A stretch of 64,000 bases of DNA from Putridiphycobacter sp045110285. Its GTDB lineage: Bacteria > Bacteroidota > Bacteroidia > Flavobacteriales_D > Crocinitomicaceae. Numbering within the stretch: the first letter of the stretch is position 1; each line of letters starts with the position of its first letter. Shown here in pieces: positions 36,137-45,071 of this stretch. A program made the translations under genes and the position numbers. The notes beneath the pieces were generated by a model. That model saw only the letters and a program-made list of their open reading frames with translations, ran no database searches and was not told where the DNA came from. The DNA lies in assembly GCA_045110285.1 (NCBI GenBank), contig JBGCGA010000001.1:1-64000 (forward strand), written 5' to 3'.

Positions 36137-37903
36137 ATGAATAAAATTTACTCTTTAACAGCTAAAGTGTTTTCACTAGTTAGCTTTTGTCTTGCAGCAA
36201 GTGTTGCGCAAGCGCAGTATTGTGTAGTGGGCCCAGCAAGCTCATTTGATTCTAATGTAGAGTCGGTGACATTAGTGGGTAATAGCTCGACAATTTCCTA
36301 TACAGGTTGTCCAGGTATTACAGGACTAGAAAATTTAACGGCAACTGATTTTACTGACCTTGAGAGAGGTGTTACCTATACCATTGATATAACATGGGGC
36401 TACTGTAATAATAATGCTTATAATGGATATGGTAAAGTGTGGATTGACTTTGACGGTAATCAAGCTTTTGATGCGTCAGAAGAAATTGTTGCTGTTTCTG
36501 TTCCTAACAATTCACAGCCATTGGTGGGGACTTATACTTTTACTGTTCCTGTTGCTGCTGCCATTGGAAATACGAGAATGAGAGTGATGCAACGAGAAGG
36601 TGGGTCAGCAGCTCAAACTGCTTGTCAAGGATTTACTTGGGGGTCGAATACAGATTTTGGGATAAACATTATTGATTGTTCTGCTGGTCCAACGTTTGGA
36701 ACTCTGTCAGCAACAAGCTGCGGTTACTATACTGCGCCTTCAGGTGCTCAATTGCATGATGCGGGTACCTATACTGATACAATTGTAAACTATTTAGGTT
36801 GTGATAGTATCATTACAATTAATCTTGCTACAAATAATACTTTTAGTACCATAACATTAACTAATTTGTGTGGGAATTATACAATGCCTTCAGGTTTAGT
36901 AGTTGGAGTTGATGGTTTATATACCGATACGACGACAAATGCGGCTGGTTGTGATAGTGTGATTGTTTATGATTTATCATTCGATAATTCATCTAGTTTG
37001 TTTTCAACTACAGCTTGTAATGTTTACACTGCACCAAGTGGAGCACAATACACATTGAGTGGTACATATAATGATACGATAAACAATGCCGCAGGATGTG
37101 ATAGTGTGATGACCATAAACTTAACTATGTTTTTTGACAATAGTTTAACCATTTTTGTTTCTACATGTGGTGATCCATATACCTCTGATGCAGGTAATGT
37201 ATATCCTGCAACAGGTGTTTATCAAGAAAACTTTTTTAGTGCAAACGGCTGTGATAGTATTGTTTATATTGACTTAACAGTGGCTGAAGGAAATGAAACT
37301 TTTGAGACTATTGATGCATGTGATGAATATACATCAGATGCTGGAATTCTGTATTCTGCTTCAGGTGTTTACCAAGAAGTATATACCGGAGCAACAGGTT
37401 GTGATAGTACGTTAAACTTGACAATTAACATTAACACTGTAGATCAAGTTGCAAATTGGGTAAGTGCTATGACAGTTGAAGCGAACGAAACTGGTGCTAC
37501 TTACCAGTGGGTTGACTGTAACAACAGTAATGCAACTATACCAGGCGCAACAACTAAAATATTTATTGCCTCTGTAAATGGTGATTATGCTTGTATGGTA
37601 ACTAAAAATGGATGTACTGAAATGACAAACTGTGTGAGAGTAGGGTCGCTAGGTGTTGATGAAGAAAACAATGTTTTTGGAATTTATCCTAACCCTTCAA
37701 GTGGTCAATTTATTATTGAATTAGCATCAATAGAAGCAAACACCTCAGTTGAAATCACAAATGCAGCTGGACAGATAGTTTATCAATCAAGTCTTAACGA
37801 CACAAAAACTGATATCAGCCTTGAAAATGTTGAAGCTGGAGTTTATTTTGTATCGGTTACAACTAACAATACTACTGCTAAAAAAGCGGTTTTAATTCAA
37901 TAG
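36137..37903 (+). CDS. T9SS-secreted protein: GEVED-type domain, five GCDS repeats, type A sorting domain
   Basis: About 588 residues from the ATG at 36137; a GTG at 36071 would add 22 residues ahead of the signal peptide. The signal peptide ends AQAQ. Residues about 28-170 match the GEVED module: LTATDFTDLERGVTYTIDI, GKVWIDFDGNQAFDASEEI and GNTRMRVMQREGG. From SATSCGYYTAPSGAQL on it carries the same five repeats, Ig-like unit and Por sorting domain as the upstream gene, with most positions identical. The two genes are tandem paralogues with different N-terminal modules. A terminator follows. Probably displayed or released at the cell surface. Confidence 0.88.
   Translation: MNKIYSLTAKVFSLVSFCLAASVAQAQYCVVGPASSFDSNVESVTLVGNSSTISYTGCPGITGLENLTATDFTDLERGVTYTIDITWGYCNNNAYNGYGKVWIDFDGNQAFDASEEIVAVSVPNNSQPLVGTYTFTVPVAAAIGNTRMRVMQREGGSAAQTACQGFTWGSNTDFGINIIDCSAGPTFGTLSATSCGYYTAPSGAQLHDAGTYTDTIVNYLGCDSIITINLATNNTFSTITLTNLCGNYTMPSGLVVGVDGLYTDTTTNAAGCDSVIVYDLSFDNSSSLFSTTACNVYTAPSGAQYTLSGTYNDTINNAAGCDSVMTINLTMFFDNSLTIFVSTCGDPYTSDAGNVYPATGVYQENFFSANGCDSIVYIDLTVAEGNETFETIDACDEYTSDAGILYSASGVYQEVYTGATGCDSTLNLTININTVDQVANWVSAMTVEANETGATYQWVDCNNSNATIPGATTKIFIASVNGDYACMVTKNGCTEMTNCVRVGSLGVDEENNVFGIYPNPSSGQFIIELASIEANTSVEITNAAGQIVYQSSLNDTKTDISLENVEAGVYFVSVTTNNTTAKKAVLIQ
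36700..37440 (+). repeat. Five-unit tandem repeat array, paralogue 2
   Basis: Copy of the array at 34801-35540 with the same unit order; units share GCDS turns. The downstream Ig-like/sorting part (about 37460-37660) is even closer to its counterpart at about 35565-35760 at the base level. Confidence 0.8.
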
Positions 37904-37922
37904 TTTTGAAAAAACATAATAG

Positions 37923-37955
37923 AAAGCTCTCACAATTTTTGTGAGAGCTTTTTTT
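37923..37955 (+). terminator. Intrinsic terminator after T9SS paralogue 2
   Basis: AAAGCTCTCAC (37923-37933), a 7-nt loop, GTGAGAGCTTT (37941-37951) and a T-run. Perfect 11-bp stem. Confidence 0.95.
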
Positions 37956-37972
37956 GTTTGCATTATAAATAG

Positions 37973-37980
37973 TACTTTTG
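37973..37980 (+). promoter_or_regulatory. -7 element for the 37999 gene
   Basis: Perfect TACTTTTG 18 bases before the ATG at 37999. A TTTG stands at 37953-37956, 16 bp upstream, shorter than ideal. The TTG in the element is in frame with the gene and can mislead start prediction. Confidence 0.5.
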
Positions 37981-37998
37981 TCCAAGCAATTTAGTCCC

Positions 37999-38277
37999 AT
38001 GAGTTCAAACCGAATGGTTATAATAAATAAACATGTTGAGTTAAAAGTGCCGTCAAATCCTGATCCAGTTGAATTGATTAGCGCTTTGTATGATTGTTTT
38101 AAAAGAAAAGGGAGTGTTGTTTTTAAAGGAACAAAAATTAAATATGTCAATAATATTAGTATTGCCATTGAAGGATATGCTATAATAGAGCTTTGTTCAG
38201 ATGATTGGAACAATGGGTTTACCTTGGTAATGAAGAGAGACAAATTTTACATTAAACGTAAAAGATTAAAAGAATAA
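37999..38277 (+). CDS. Small hypothetical protein
   Basis: A 92-residue protein, basic at the C-terminus (RDKFYIKRKRLKE), with alternating beta-strand-like stretches and no signal peptide or cysteine motif. I do not recognise the family. An in-frame TTG at 37978 lies inside a -7 promoter element, so the ATG at 37999 is preferred. The preceding terminator and own promoter element suggest an independent short transcript. The compact, charged sequence could bind nucleic acid, but nothing proves it. Confidence 0.6.
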   Translation: MSSNRMVIINKHVELKVPSNPDPVELISALYDCFKRKGSVVFKGTKIKYVNNISIAIEGYAIIELCSDDWNNGFTLVMKRDKFYIKRKRLKE

Positions 38278-38334
38278 TATAGTTTCAAGAACTTAATTTA
38301 GCTAGATTAATTTTATTTATTTCTGGCAATAGCG

Positions 38335-38342
38335 TATATTTG
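38335..38342 (+). promoter_or_regulatory. -7 element of the Lys-rich cold-shock-domain gene (long leader)
   Basis: TATATTTG fits TAnnTTTG. It lies 119 bases before the ATG at 38462, implying a leader of about 110 nt, unusually long compared with the short leaders elsewhere in the window. The leader contains similar stretches TAGTTTTAAAAGCACTAG and CAGTTTTAAAGTTTA. Confidence 0.45.
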
Positions 38343-38461
38343 CGGAAGCTGGGATGGATTGTCGAAACAAACATTTTAATCAAATAGTTTTAAAAGCACT
38401 AGCAGTTTTAAAGTTTACCTCAATTTTGAGGGAGAAATAACATAATAATTAGAGTAAAAGA

Positions 38462-38968
38462 ATGGCCAGATCACAAGAGACATTTAATAAAAAAGAAAAA
38501 GAGAAAAAACGTTTAAAAAAGCGTAAAGAGAAGCAGGAAAAAAGGGAAGAAAGAAGAGCTAACTCTGAGGGAGGTGGTTTGGAAAATATGATGGCATATG
38601 TTGATGAAAATGGTGTAATAACTGATACTCCGCCAGATCCGAATGCTAAAAAGAAAGTAATTAAAGCCAGTAGCATTGAAATAGGGATTCCGAAGCGTGA
38701 AGCGATTGATAAAGATGTTGAAAACAGAGGTAAAGTGACGTTTTTTAACACTTCGAAAGGTTACGGTTTTATTAAGGACATGGCAACCCAAGAAAGCTAT
38801 TTTGTGCACGTTAATGGCTTGCTAGAAGAAGTTAATGAAAACGATATCGTTACTTTTGAATTAGAGAGAGGTCAAAAAGGACTAAATGCGGTAAGAGTAA
38901 AAATTTACAAAGAAAAAGAAGTAACTCCTCCTGTATCTGATTCAACCGAAAAAGAAGAAGAGGAATAA
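38462..38968 (+). CDS. Cold-shock-domain protein with Lys/Glu-rich N-terminal extension
   Basis: A 168-residue protein. Residues 1-38 are almost entirely K/E/R (coiled-coil-like, basic); a linker of about 45 residues follows. The cold-shock domain spans about 86-153: RGKVTFFNTSKGYGFIKD has the RNP1 motif (KGYGFI) and SYFVHVNGL the RNP2 motif (YFVHV). The tail is acidic (EKEEEE). This larger CSD type is common in Bacteroidota. It likely binds single-stranded nucleic acid as an RNA chaperone; the basic arm may add RNA or ribosome contacts (inference). It has a long leader and a strong terminator. Confidence 0.9.
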   Translation: MARSQETFNKKEKEKKRLKKRKEKQEKREERRANSEGGGLENMMAYVDENGVITDTPPDPNAKKKVIKASSIEIGIPKREAIDKDVENRGKVTFFNTSKGYGFIKDMATQESYFVHVNGLLEEVNENDIVTFELERGQKGLNAVRVKIYKEKEVTPPVSDSTEKEEEE

Positions 38969-38986
38969 GGGAAGATATAATAATAG

Positions 38987-39021
38987 AAAAGGGGGAAGTG
39001 TTTAATCTTCCCCCTTTTTTT
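38987..39021 (+). terminator. Intrinsic terminator after the Lys-rich CSD gene
   Basis: GGGGGAAG (38991-38998), an 8-nt loop, CTTCCCCC (39007-39014) and a T-run. The A-run before the stem would let it also work for the convergent gene at 39048. Confidence 0.94.
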
Positions 39022-39047
39022 ATGCCGTGAATATTGCTGCTGTTACT

Positions 39048-41654
39048 TTATTTTGAGCGAACTAAAGTAATTTGACCGCTACCTGAATACTGGGTGCCAT
39101 TTGTTGCGCCAGCACCATACACGTAAAAGTATGTTCCATCTGTACATGGTTTGCCAGTTTTAAAGTGATTTCCATCCCATTGCATTTCTATATCATTAAA
39201 TTTAAAAACTTCCACGCCATATCTATTCATAACAATGCAATTAAAATCCTTAATTCCAGCACTTGGAAAAAAGAATGTATTATTTGGGAAAGCTCCAGGT
39301 GTAAATACATTAGGAGTTTCTAAAAAGGGATCTGCAAATACAGTTATCTCTTTGCAAGTTGTGTCAGCACAGTCGTTAAAATTTTTAGCTACTAAACATA
39401 TATTGTAAGTGAAATCACCTTCATATGTTGTGTCAATTTTCTCATCATAATCCGTGCTAATAAACCAATTATTATTTACCGGATCGTTTTCAAATAGGTT
39501 CCATAGAAATATTGAATCAGAATTAGGATTGTTTTGCTGGTAAAAGTTAACAGATATATTTTCAAAATCTGCATTTAAAGGACCTGTACCTTCATATATG
39601 TTTGGTACAGTGAATGCTGTGGATGTCACCAGAAAATCAGCAATGGGGTTCAAAGAATCAACGTATATACTGTCAATAAATACGCAGTCATTAGCATCAG
39701 TAATTGTCATGTGCATCCAGCCTGGAGAGCGCACTACAAAAGTAGAGGAGTTTGTTGTTTGCCCACTATTTGTATTAATCCATTGGTAATTAACACTGCC
39801 CGTACCAGATGAATCTTGCGCTGTGACAACACTTACCAAACCATTTCCACTCTGAAAACCTGCAGTTCGGCAATAAGTAGGGGATTCAACAGTCAAAACA
39901 CCTGCTAAAGGTATTGGTTCTGTAATATTAAAAACTTGACTGTAATTACAGCCATTATCATCTATTAATTCCAATACGTATTGTCCTGCTGCTAAGCCAG
40001 CAGTTGAAGTTTCATTAAGACCATTTGAACCATTAGGATTAGGAGTCCACTGGTAAAAAATATCAACATAATCTCCACCATAATTATAGACGGTGTCTAC
40101 AAGCGCAATTCCTTGTTCATCTCCATGACATTTATTATGAGTGAGATTAAAAATAATATCCATTTCGCTTGGCTGGTTGACAGTTTCTAGAAATTGAGCT
40201 GAGCAGCCATTGTCATTTACAACATTAATAATATACTGACCAGCTGCAAGGTTATTGGCTACATTTGTTCCTGCTGTATTCATCACAACCCCATTTGAAT
40301 TGGTTATAATTATGCTATCAAGAATAGTTGTTGAATTAACCACAATTGAACCCGTATGCACTTCATAGCACAACAAATCACCTACAGTTGTGTTTAAATT
40401 AATGACATCTCCATCAAGTAAAAAGGTTGAATCATACACACAAGATCTAATACCTTCAATAATGACGGTGTATGTTCCGTTTGCCAACCCATCAAACAAT
40501 ATTGAACCATTATTTAGTATACTGTCTTGAGAAATAATGGCGCCAGCATTGTCAAAGAATGTCACGTTATAAATGGAATCAGCTCCATTGATGCCCTCCA
40601 GATTAATTTCACCATTCAAGAATCCAAAACAGGGGGGATTGCTACTGATATTATTGATTGTAATAAATGGGTCATAGATCTCTCGAGACATTGCATAACA
40701 ATTTCCCAACGAATCAGAAACGATTACTGTGTATATTCCTAAACCATAATCGTCAGGGTCTAGAGAATCCATTGTTTCTCCAATTAAAGCAATTCCCTCT
40801 TTATACCACTGAACTCCTATTGAACCAAGAATATCTGGGGTATACATAATTTCATTACTCTCACAAATTCCTCCTTCGATAGGAATATTAGAGCTAAAAC
40901 TAACAGTACTGTTTATTGTTAGTTCATCAAAGTAGTAATACGACCCATTGTCTCCTTGATCTAGACATGTAGCGCCAATAGCAATAGCTTGAATATCACT
41001 GTCTGGGGTAAAAGTCATGGTTTCAAATTGCCACCCTCCAGTAATGCTGTTGTATACCACTTCAATACTATCTAGGATTTCCCAATTTGAAGAAAAGTCT
41101 GTCGGGCAATTAGTTCCAGCCCAAGGGAGTTCAGTGCAATCCTGAGAGCCAAAAATGGCAAAAGTTCTGGTCGTTTGTCCCTGGCTATAGGCTGTATAAA
41201 AATTGATGGTGTAAGAAACGTTAGCAGACAAGGCAGTAGGCAAACAAGAGCCCATATATTCCGACCAATTGTAGCTTACAATAATACCAACATAACCGTT
41301 TCCTCCTCCAGGTAATGGTTGTTCCGGTTCAGGTCCAAAATTAATCACATTTGTATCACACGCATTGTAGTAATCACTGGTAGGAGTTGAAGCTTGTATC
41401 CAACCAGTTGCACAATTTAATTGACTAAGTCCTCCAGGGCAGCAAGATGTATCTTCAAAAGAAGGGTTAGGAATCAGTGAGCTTGGCTGCGAGGAAATTG
41501 TATCGCAAAAACACTCAGTCGTATCATTCAAATCAATGAGTCCATCAGAGTCGTCATCAATTCCATTGTCGCAAATTTCCTGACTAAAGGAAAAAGATGA
41601 GCTAAGCATAATGATAATAAAAAAAAGTCCCTTGAATATTGATGTGTTGCTCAT
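39048..41654 (-). CDS. Secreted multi-domain protein with gliding-motility (type B) C-terminal domain
   Basis: An 868-residue exported protein. The signal peptide ends SFSQ. It opens with CDNGIDDDSDGLIDLNDTTECFC, a calcium-loop-like motif frequent in this phylum, then a carbohydrate-binding-like jelly roll (about 55-250: NPSFEDTSCCPGG, YYFDELTIN). Several SprB-type repeats follow (units like 'C...G.I.L...GG...Y...W', for example LAAGQYVLELIDDNGC), then a PKD-like stretch. The last 85 residues from TPNVFTPGAFPNNTFF form the CHU_C domain. Proteins of this build are usually surface adhesins or part of gliding filaments; no motility gene is adjacent. It converges with the CSD gene. Confidence 0.87.
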   Translation of the reverse strand: MSNTSIFKGLFFIIIMLSSSFSFSQEICDNGIDDDSDGLIDLNDTTECFCDTISSQPSSLIPNPSFEDTSCCPGGLSQLNCATGWIQASTPTSDYYNACDTNVINFGPEPEQPLPGGGNGYVGIIVSYNWSEYMGSCLPTALSANVSYTINFYTAYSQGQTTRTFAIFGSQDCTELPWAGTNCPTDFSSNWEILDSIEVVYNSITGGWQFETMTFTPDSDIQAIAIGATCLDQGDNGSYYYFDELTINSTVSFSSNIPIEGGICESNEIMYTPDILGSIGVQWYKEGIALIGETMDSLDPDDYGLGIYTVIVSDSLGNCYAMSREIYDPFITINNISSNPPCFGFLNGEINLEGINGADSIYNVTFFDNAGAIISQDSILNNGSILFDGLANGTYTVIIEGIRSCVYDSTFLLDGDVINLNTTVGDLLCYEVHTGSIVVNSTTILDSIIITNSNGVVMNTAGTNVANNLAAGQYIINVVNDNGCSAQFLETVNQPSEMDIIFNLTHNKCHGDEQGIALVDTVYNYGGDYVDIFYQWTPNPNGSNGLNETSTAGLAAGQYVLELIDDNGCNYSQVFNITEPIPLAGVLTVESPTYCRTAGFQSGNGLVSVVTAQDSSGTGSVNYQWINTNSGQTTNSSTFVVRSPGWMHMTITDANDCVFIDSIYVDSLNPIADFLVTSTAFTVPNIYEGTGPLNADFENISVNFYQQNNPNSDSIFLWNLFENDPVNNNWFISTDYDEKIDTTYEGDFTYNICLVAKNFNDCADTTCKEITVFADPFLETPNVFTPGAFPNNTFFFPSAGIKDFNCIVMNRYGVEVFKFNDIEMQWDGNHFKTGKPCTDGTYFYVYGAGATNGTQYSGSGQITLVRSK

Positions 41655-41820
41655 ATTATAAAAAATAGAATTAAACTGAAAAAAACTAACTTGAATTTTT
41701 ATGATGTAATCTTTTGTTTAAATGGTATTTAAAATTCCAGTAATTCATTACAATATATCACATATTTTTCAGAAAATAGCTATTTTCCAATTCATTTCCA
41801 GATTATCACCTGAAAATATG

Positions 41821-41828
41821 TACTTTTG
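41821..41828 (+). promoter_or_regulatory. -7 element for the LamG-like T9SS gene
   Basis: Perfect TACTTTTG 21 bases before the ATG at 41850. Its TTG (41826) is in frame with the gene and is not a credible start. No good -33 TTTG. Confidence 0.5.
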
Positions 41829-41849
41829 AACTGGTTAATCTATGTAGTC

Positions 41850-43664
41850 ATGCGTTTTTTTACAATCATCTGTTTTGCGGCATTTTGTCTTTTTAAAGAC
41901 GGAAAGCAAGTATTTGGTCAGACTGGACCTGCAGGTGTAGGAAACTCAAGTAACAATATTTTATGGTTGCGGTCAGATGCCATTAACGGACTAATAGATG
42001 GAGATACAATAACAACTTGGGTCGATACTTCTGGAAATAACAATGATGTTTCACAACCTGTTATTGCGCTAAAGCCAGAATATGTTACGAATTCAGTAAA
42101 TGGTTTTCCGGTTGTCAGTTTTAATGCTGCAAATTCAAGGTTAAGACGTAACCCTTTTAACGGTTTTGCTAGCAATGAGATAACTGGAATTTATGTCAAT
42201 AAAAATTCAGAATCAAATGACGGAATAATTTCATACGCATCTGGAGGATCGAATAACGATTTTCTGTTTTATGCCAGTCAAAATATCGGTTTTTACAGGG
42301 GACCAAATGTAAATACTGGAATAAGCACAAACGATAATAATTGGCACATTATTCAGGGCGGTTGGAATAGTGTTGGCGGTAATGTTGAAATGTGGAAAGA
42401 TGGCAGTAAAGATTATGTTGGAATCTCATTTAGATCCAATACAAGTATTACTGATGGAGGTTCGCTGTGTATTGCGCATGAACAAGATTCACCGGATGGC
42501 TCTTACGCATCTAATCAAGACCACACAGGCGATTTTACTGAAGTTATTATTTACAATATAGCCCTTGACAGAACAGACCATATTATTATTGCTAATTACT
42601 TAAGTGCAAAGTATGATATTGCCCTGGCCGATCATGACATTTATTTGCAAGATAACCCCGCAAATGGGGATTACGATTATGAAGTTGCCGGCATTGGTCA
42701 ATTTGCAGCTGGTGTTCTTAATGATGATGCACAGGGCTCGTCTTTTGTTAGAATTCTTAATCCTTCGGGGCTTGATAATGGCGAGTATTTGATTTGGGGT
42801 CATGATGGTACAAGTGCCACCGCATCAAACATGGTGGATGTCCCGGGATCAGTTCAAGCAAGGTATGATAGAGTTTGGAGGGTGAATGAAGTTAATGTAT
42901 TTGGTACTGCTGTAGATGTTGGCTCTATCGATATGCGTTGGGATCTTTCAACTTCTGGGCCTGTGACAGCTTCAGATTTAAGGTTATTAGTTGACACAGA
43001 TAATGATGGGGTTTTTATAGATGAAACACCTATCTCAGGTGCCACTGATCTTGGAGGTGATATTTATGAATTTGCGGGTGTAACGGCAATCGCGAATAAT
43101 GTTAGATTTACATTGGCGACCATAAACGTTCTTGCTACTCCGCTTCCTATCTCACTAGTATCTTTCTCCGGTTATGAATTGGACGAGCAGTCAAATTTGC
43201 TGCGTTGGAAAACTGCTAGCGAAACAAATAACAAATTATTTACAATGCGTAGATCCGCAGATGCCGTAAATTGGTTTGAAGTAGAGCAAATAGATGGAGC
43301 AGGAAACTCTTCGAAAGAAATAGACTATCAATTAATTGACAAGGGGTATACAAGTGATTTAACATATTATCAATTGTCCCAAACTGATTTTGATGGAAAA
43401 GAAGTGGTGGTGCAAACGATATCAGTAAAACGAAAAAAGAGAAACACTTATCAAATTTATCCTAATCCGACTGAAGGCCTCATCATAATATCTGGGCTAG
43501 ATATAGTGAATACTAGTATTATGGTTTATAATAGCACTGGCAAGCAGGTGGAAGCCGAAAAAGCAGTATTAAATAATAATATAAATTTAGATTTATCTTC
43601 GTTTCCTAGCGGATTGTATTGTATAAAAATTGGAGCCGAAATAGTCAAAGTAATCGTAAAGTAA
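41850..43664 (+). CDS. T9SS-secreted LamG-like protein (type A sorting domain)
   Basis: About 604 residues from the ATG at 41850. The signal peptide ends QVFGQ. Residues about 25-235 match a LamG/concanavalin-like domain (ILWLRSDAIN, TWVDTSGNNNDVSQP, FPVVSFNAANSRLRR, GDFTEVIIYN). A domain of about 170 residues with YDRVWRVNE and LLVDTDNDGVF follows, typical next to it. Then comes an Fn3-like unit (PLPISLVSFSGYELDEQSNL, LRWKTASETNN), the usual lead-in to a Por sorting domain, which starts at YQIYPNPTEG. The FKBP gene begins one base after its TAA, so the two may be co-expressed. The ligand is unknown; LamG folds often bind glycans. Confidence 0.87.
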   Translation: MRFFTIICFAAFCLFKDGKQVFGQTGPAGVGNSSNNILWLRSDAINGLIDGDTITTWVDTSGNNNDVSQPVIALKPEYVTNSVNGFPVVSFNAANSRLRRNPFNGFASNEITGIYVNKNSESNDGIISYASGGSNNDFLFYASQNIGFYRGPNVNTGISTNDNNWHIIQGGWNSVGGNVEMWKDGSKDYVGISFRSNTSITDGGSLCIAHEQDSPDGSYASNQDHTGDFTEVIIYNIALDRTDHIIIANYLSAKYDIALADHDIYLQDNPANGDYDYEVAGIGQFAAGVLNDDAQGSSFVRILNPSGLDNGEYLIWGHDGTSATASNMVDVPGSVQARYDRVWRVNEVNVFGTAVDVGSIDMRWDLSTSGPVTASDLRLLVDTDNDGVFIDETPISGATDLGGDIYEFAGVTAIANNVRFTLATINVLATPLPISLVSFSGYELDEQSNLLRWKTASETNNKLFTMRRSADAVNWFEVEQIDGAGNSSKEIDYQLIDKGYTSDLTYYQLSQTDFDGKEVVVQTISVKRKKRNTYQIYPNPTEGLIIISGLDIVNTSIMVYNSTGKQVEAEKAVLNNNINLDLSSFPSGLYCIKIGAEIVKVIVK

Positions 43665-43665
43665 G

Positions 43666-44121
43666 ATGTTTGGAAAATTAGTTTTTGTAGGATTGATGTG
43701 TGTTGGAATTGTTAGCTGTAAAGAAAAAAACTCTATTAAACAAGCTGAGATAGATGAAAACATCATTACGAAATATATTGAAGATAATAGTTTAGATGCC
43801 AAAGGAACAGGCTCAGGATTATATTATGTCATAGATTCTCAAGGAACAGGAAGCCAACCTAATATTACCTCAGATGTAACTGTGGCCTACAAAGGATACT
43901 TAACGGATGGAACTGTTTTTGATCAATCAGATAGTACGGGAGCAAAGTTTCCGCTTTCAAACCTAATAGAGGGCTGGAAAGAGGGATTACCATTTTTTAA
44001 AGAAGGAGGGAATGGTAAATTACTAATTCCTTCGGTGCTCGGATATGGGCCTCAAGGCAGTGGTAATATTCCTAAAAATGCGGTTATTATTTTTGATATA
44101 GCACTTTTGAAAGTAGAATGA
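43666..44121 (+). CDS. FKBP-type peptidyl-prolyl isomerase, lipoprotein
   Basis: A 151-residue exported isomerase that should speed folding of envelope proteins. The signal sequence ends with lipobox GIVSC (Cys18). After a linker of about 40 residues comes one FKBP domain (about 60-150): VTVAYKGYLTDGTVFDQS, LIEGWKEGLPFFKEGGNGKLLIPSVLGYG and NAVIIFDIALLKV are the standard core strands and active-site loop. It starts one base after the LamG-like gene, which may be a client, but this is only proximity. Confidence 0.93.
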   Translation: MFGKLVFVGLMCVGIVSCKEKNSIKQAEIDENIITKYIEDNSLDAKGTGSGLYYVIDSQGTGSQPNITSDVTVAYKGYLTDGTVFDQSDSTGAKFPLSNLIEGWKEGLPFFKEGGNGKLLIPSVLGYGPQGSGNIPKNAVIIFDIALLKVE

Positions 44122-44244
44122 ACGTACTATATGCTACTGTTTTTCAAATTTTTAAGAAAAAATTGAACCCTTTGTCTTTTTAAGTGTAAGTAAATAAAAG
44201 TTAGTTTTTTTATGGAAAATTAACTGACATTTGATCTTACAGTT

Positions 44245-45063
44245 ATGCAAGCTATTTCTTTTCATCTTTTTAAAACCATTCGCAGAGATGCTAGGCATTT
44301 TCAAATCATTTATTTAAGTACATTTTTGCTATATGGTATTCAGTTCTTAGATTGGGATTTCAATTACACAAAAATTCTCACAATTATTGCCAGTACTCTA
44401 TCTACTCAGTGGGTATGCATAAAGTTGACTAATGGTCATGTTACAAGTCTTAAAAGTGGTTTAATCACCGCTCTCGGCCTGTGCTTACTTCTAAACTCTA
44501 GTTCGCTGTTAACTTTAGCAATAGCTGGCGTAGTAGCGATAGCGGCAAAATATACATTAAGACACAATCGTAAACATCTCTTTAATCCAGCCAATTTTGG
44601 AATTGTATTCTCCATCATCATTTTTGAAGACGCATGGATATCTCCTGGACAATGGGGCAGTAATGCCTTGTTTTTATTTGTTTTGGCTGTATTAGGAGGA
44701 ATAGTTTTGCATAAGGTAGGGAGACTCGAAACCAGCATAGTGTTTTTAATTTCACTTTTTATATTAGAGTATAGCAGAACTGTTTTGTATCAAGGTTGGG
44801 AGCTTGATGTTTTACTTCATAAATTTTCAAGTGGGACTCTGTTATTGTTTACTTTTTTTATGATTACCGACCCAATGACCATTCCCAATTCAAAAAAAGC
44901 GAGAATTATTTGGTCTTGTATTTTAGCAGTAGCCACTTTTATCTGTTCTGCTTGGATGCAGTTGTATACAGCCCCTATTTGGGTGCTCTTTTGCATGGCC
45001 CCACTTACAATATTTCTCGATCGAAAAATACCAGAAAATAAATATAAATGGATAACTAAATAA
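44245..45063 (+). CDS. RnfD/NqrB-like integral membrane protein
   Basis: A 272-residue protein with about eight or nine hydrophobic segments, resembling subunits D/B of Rnf and Na+-NQR complexes. The HNRKHLFNPANFGIV motif (about 110-125) and FSSGTLLLFTFFMITDPMTIPNS (about 195-215) match the two conserved family regions; in RnfD/NqrB a nearby Thr can carry covalent FMN. No other Rnf/Nqr subunit gene is nearby, so it is not part of a standard complex here. The DUF2330 gene starts 8 bp downstream and is probably co-transcribed. A role in membrane electron transfer is plausible but unproven. Confidence 0.82.
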   Translation: MQAISFHLFKTIRRDARHFQIIYLSTFLLYGIQFLDWDFNYTKILTIIASTLSTQWVCIKLTNGHVTSLKSGLITALGLCLLLNSSSLLTLAIAGVVAIAAKYTLRHNRKHLFNPANFGIVFSIIIFEDAWISPGQWGSNALFLFVLAVLGGIVLHKVGRLETSIVFLISLFILEYSRTVLYQGWELDVLLHKFSSGTLLLFTFFMITDPMTIPNSKKARIIWSCILAVATFICSAWMQLYTAPIWVLFCMAPLTIFLDRKIPENKYKWITK

Positions 45064-45071
45064 ATAAAACA

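Noticed and set aside
34801..37440. Spaced direct repeats considered as a CRISPR or a mobile element
   Set aside because: The repeats are in-frame coding units with diverged bases and no spacers, leader, transposase or terminal repeats.
38743..38856. The two cold-shock-domain genes (38462 and 62305) considered as a recent duplication
   Set aside because: They share only the standard RNP motifs and differ in length, arms and leader; an old family split is more likely.
44143..44167. Imperfect hairpin TTCAAATTTTT/AAAAAATTGAA after the FKBP gene
   Set aside because: The stem is AT-only except one pair, has one mismatch and lacks a direct T-run, so terminator status is not supported.
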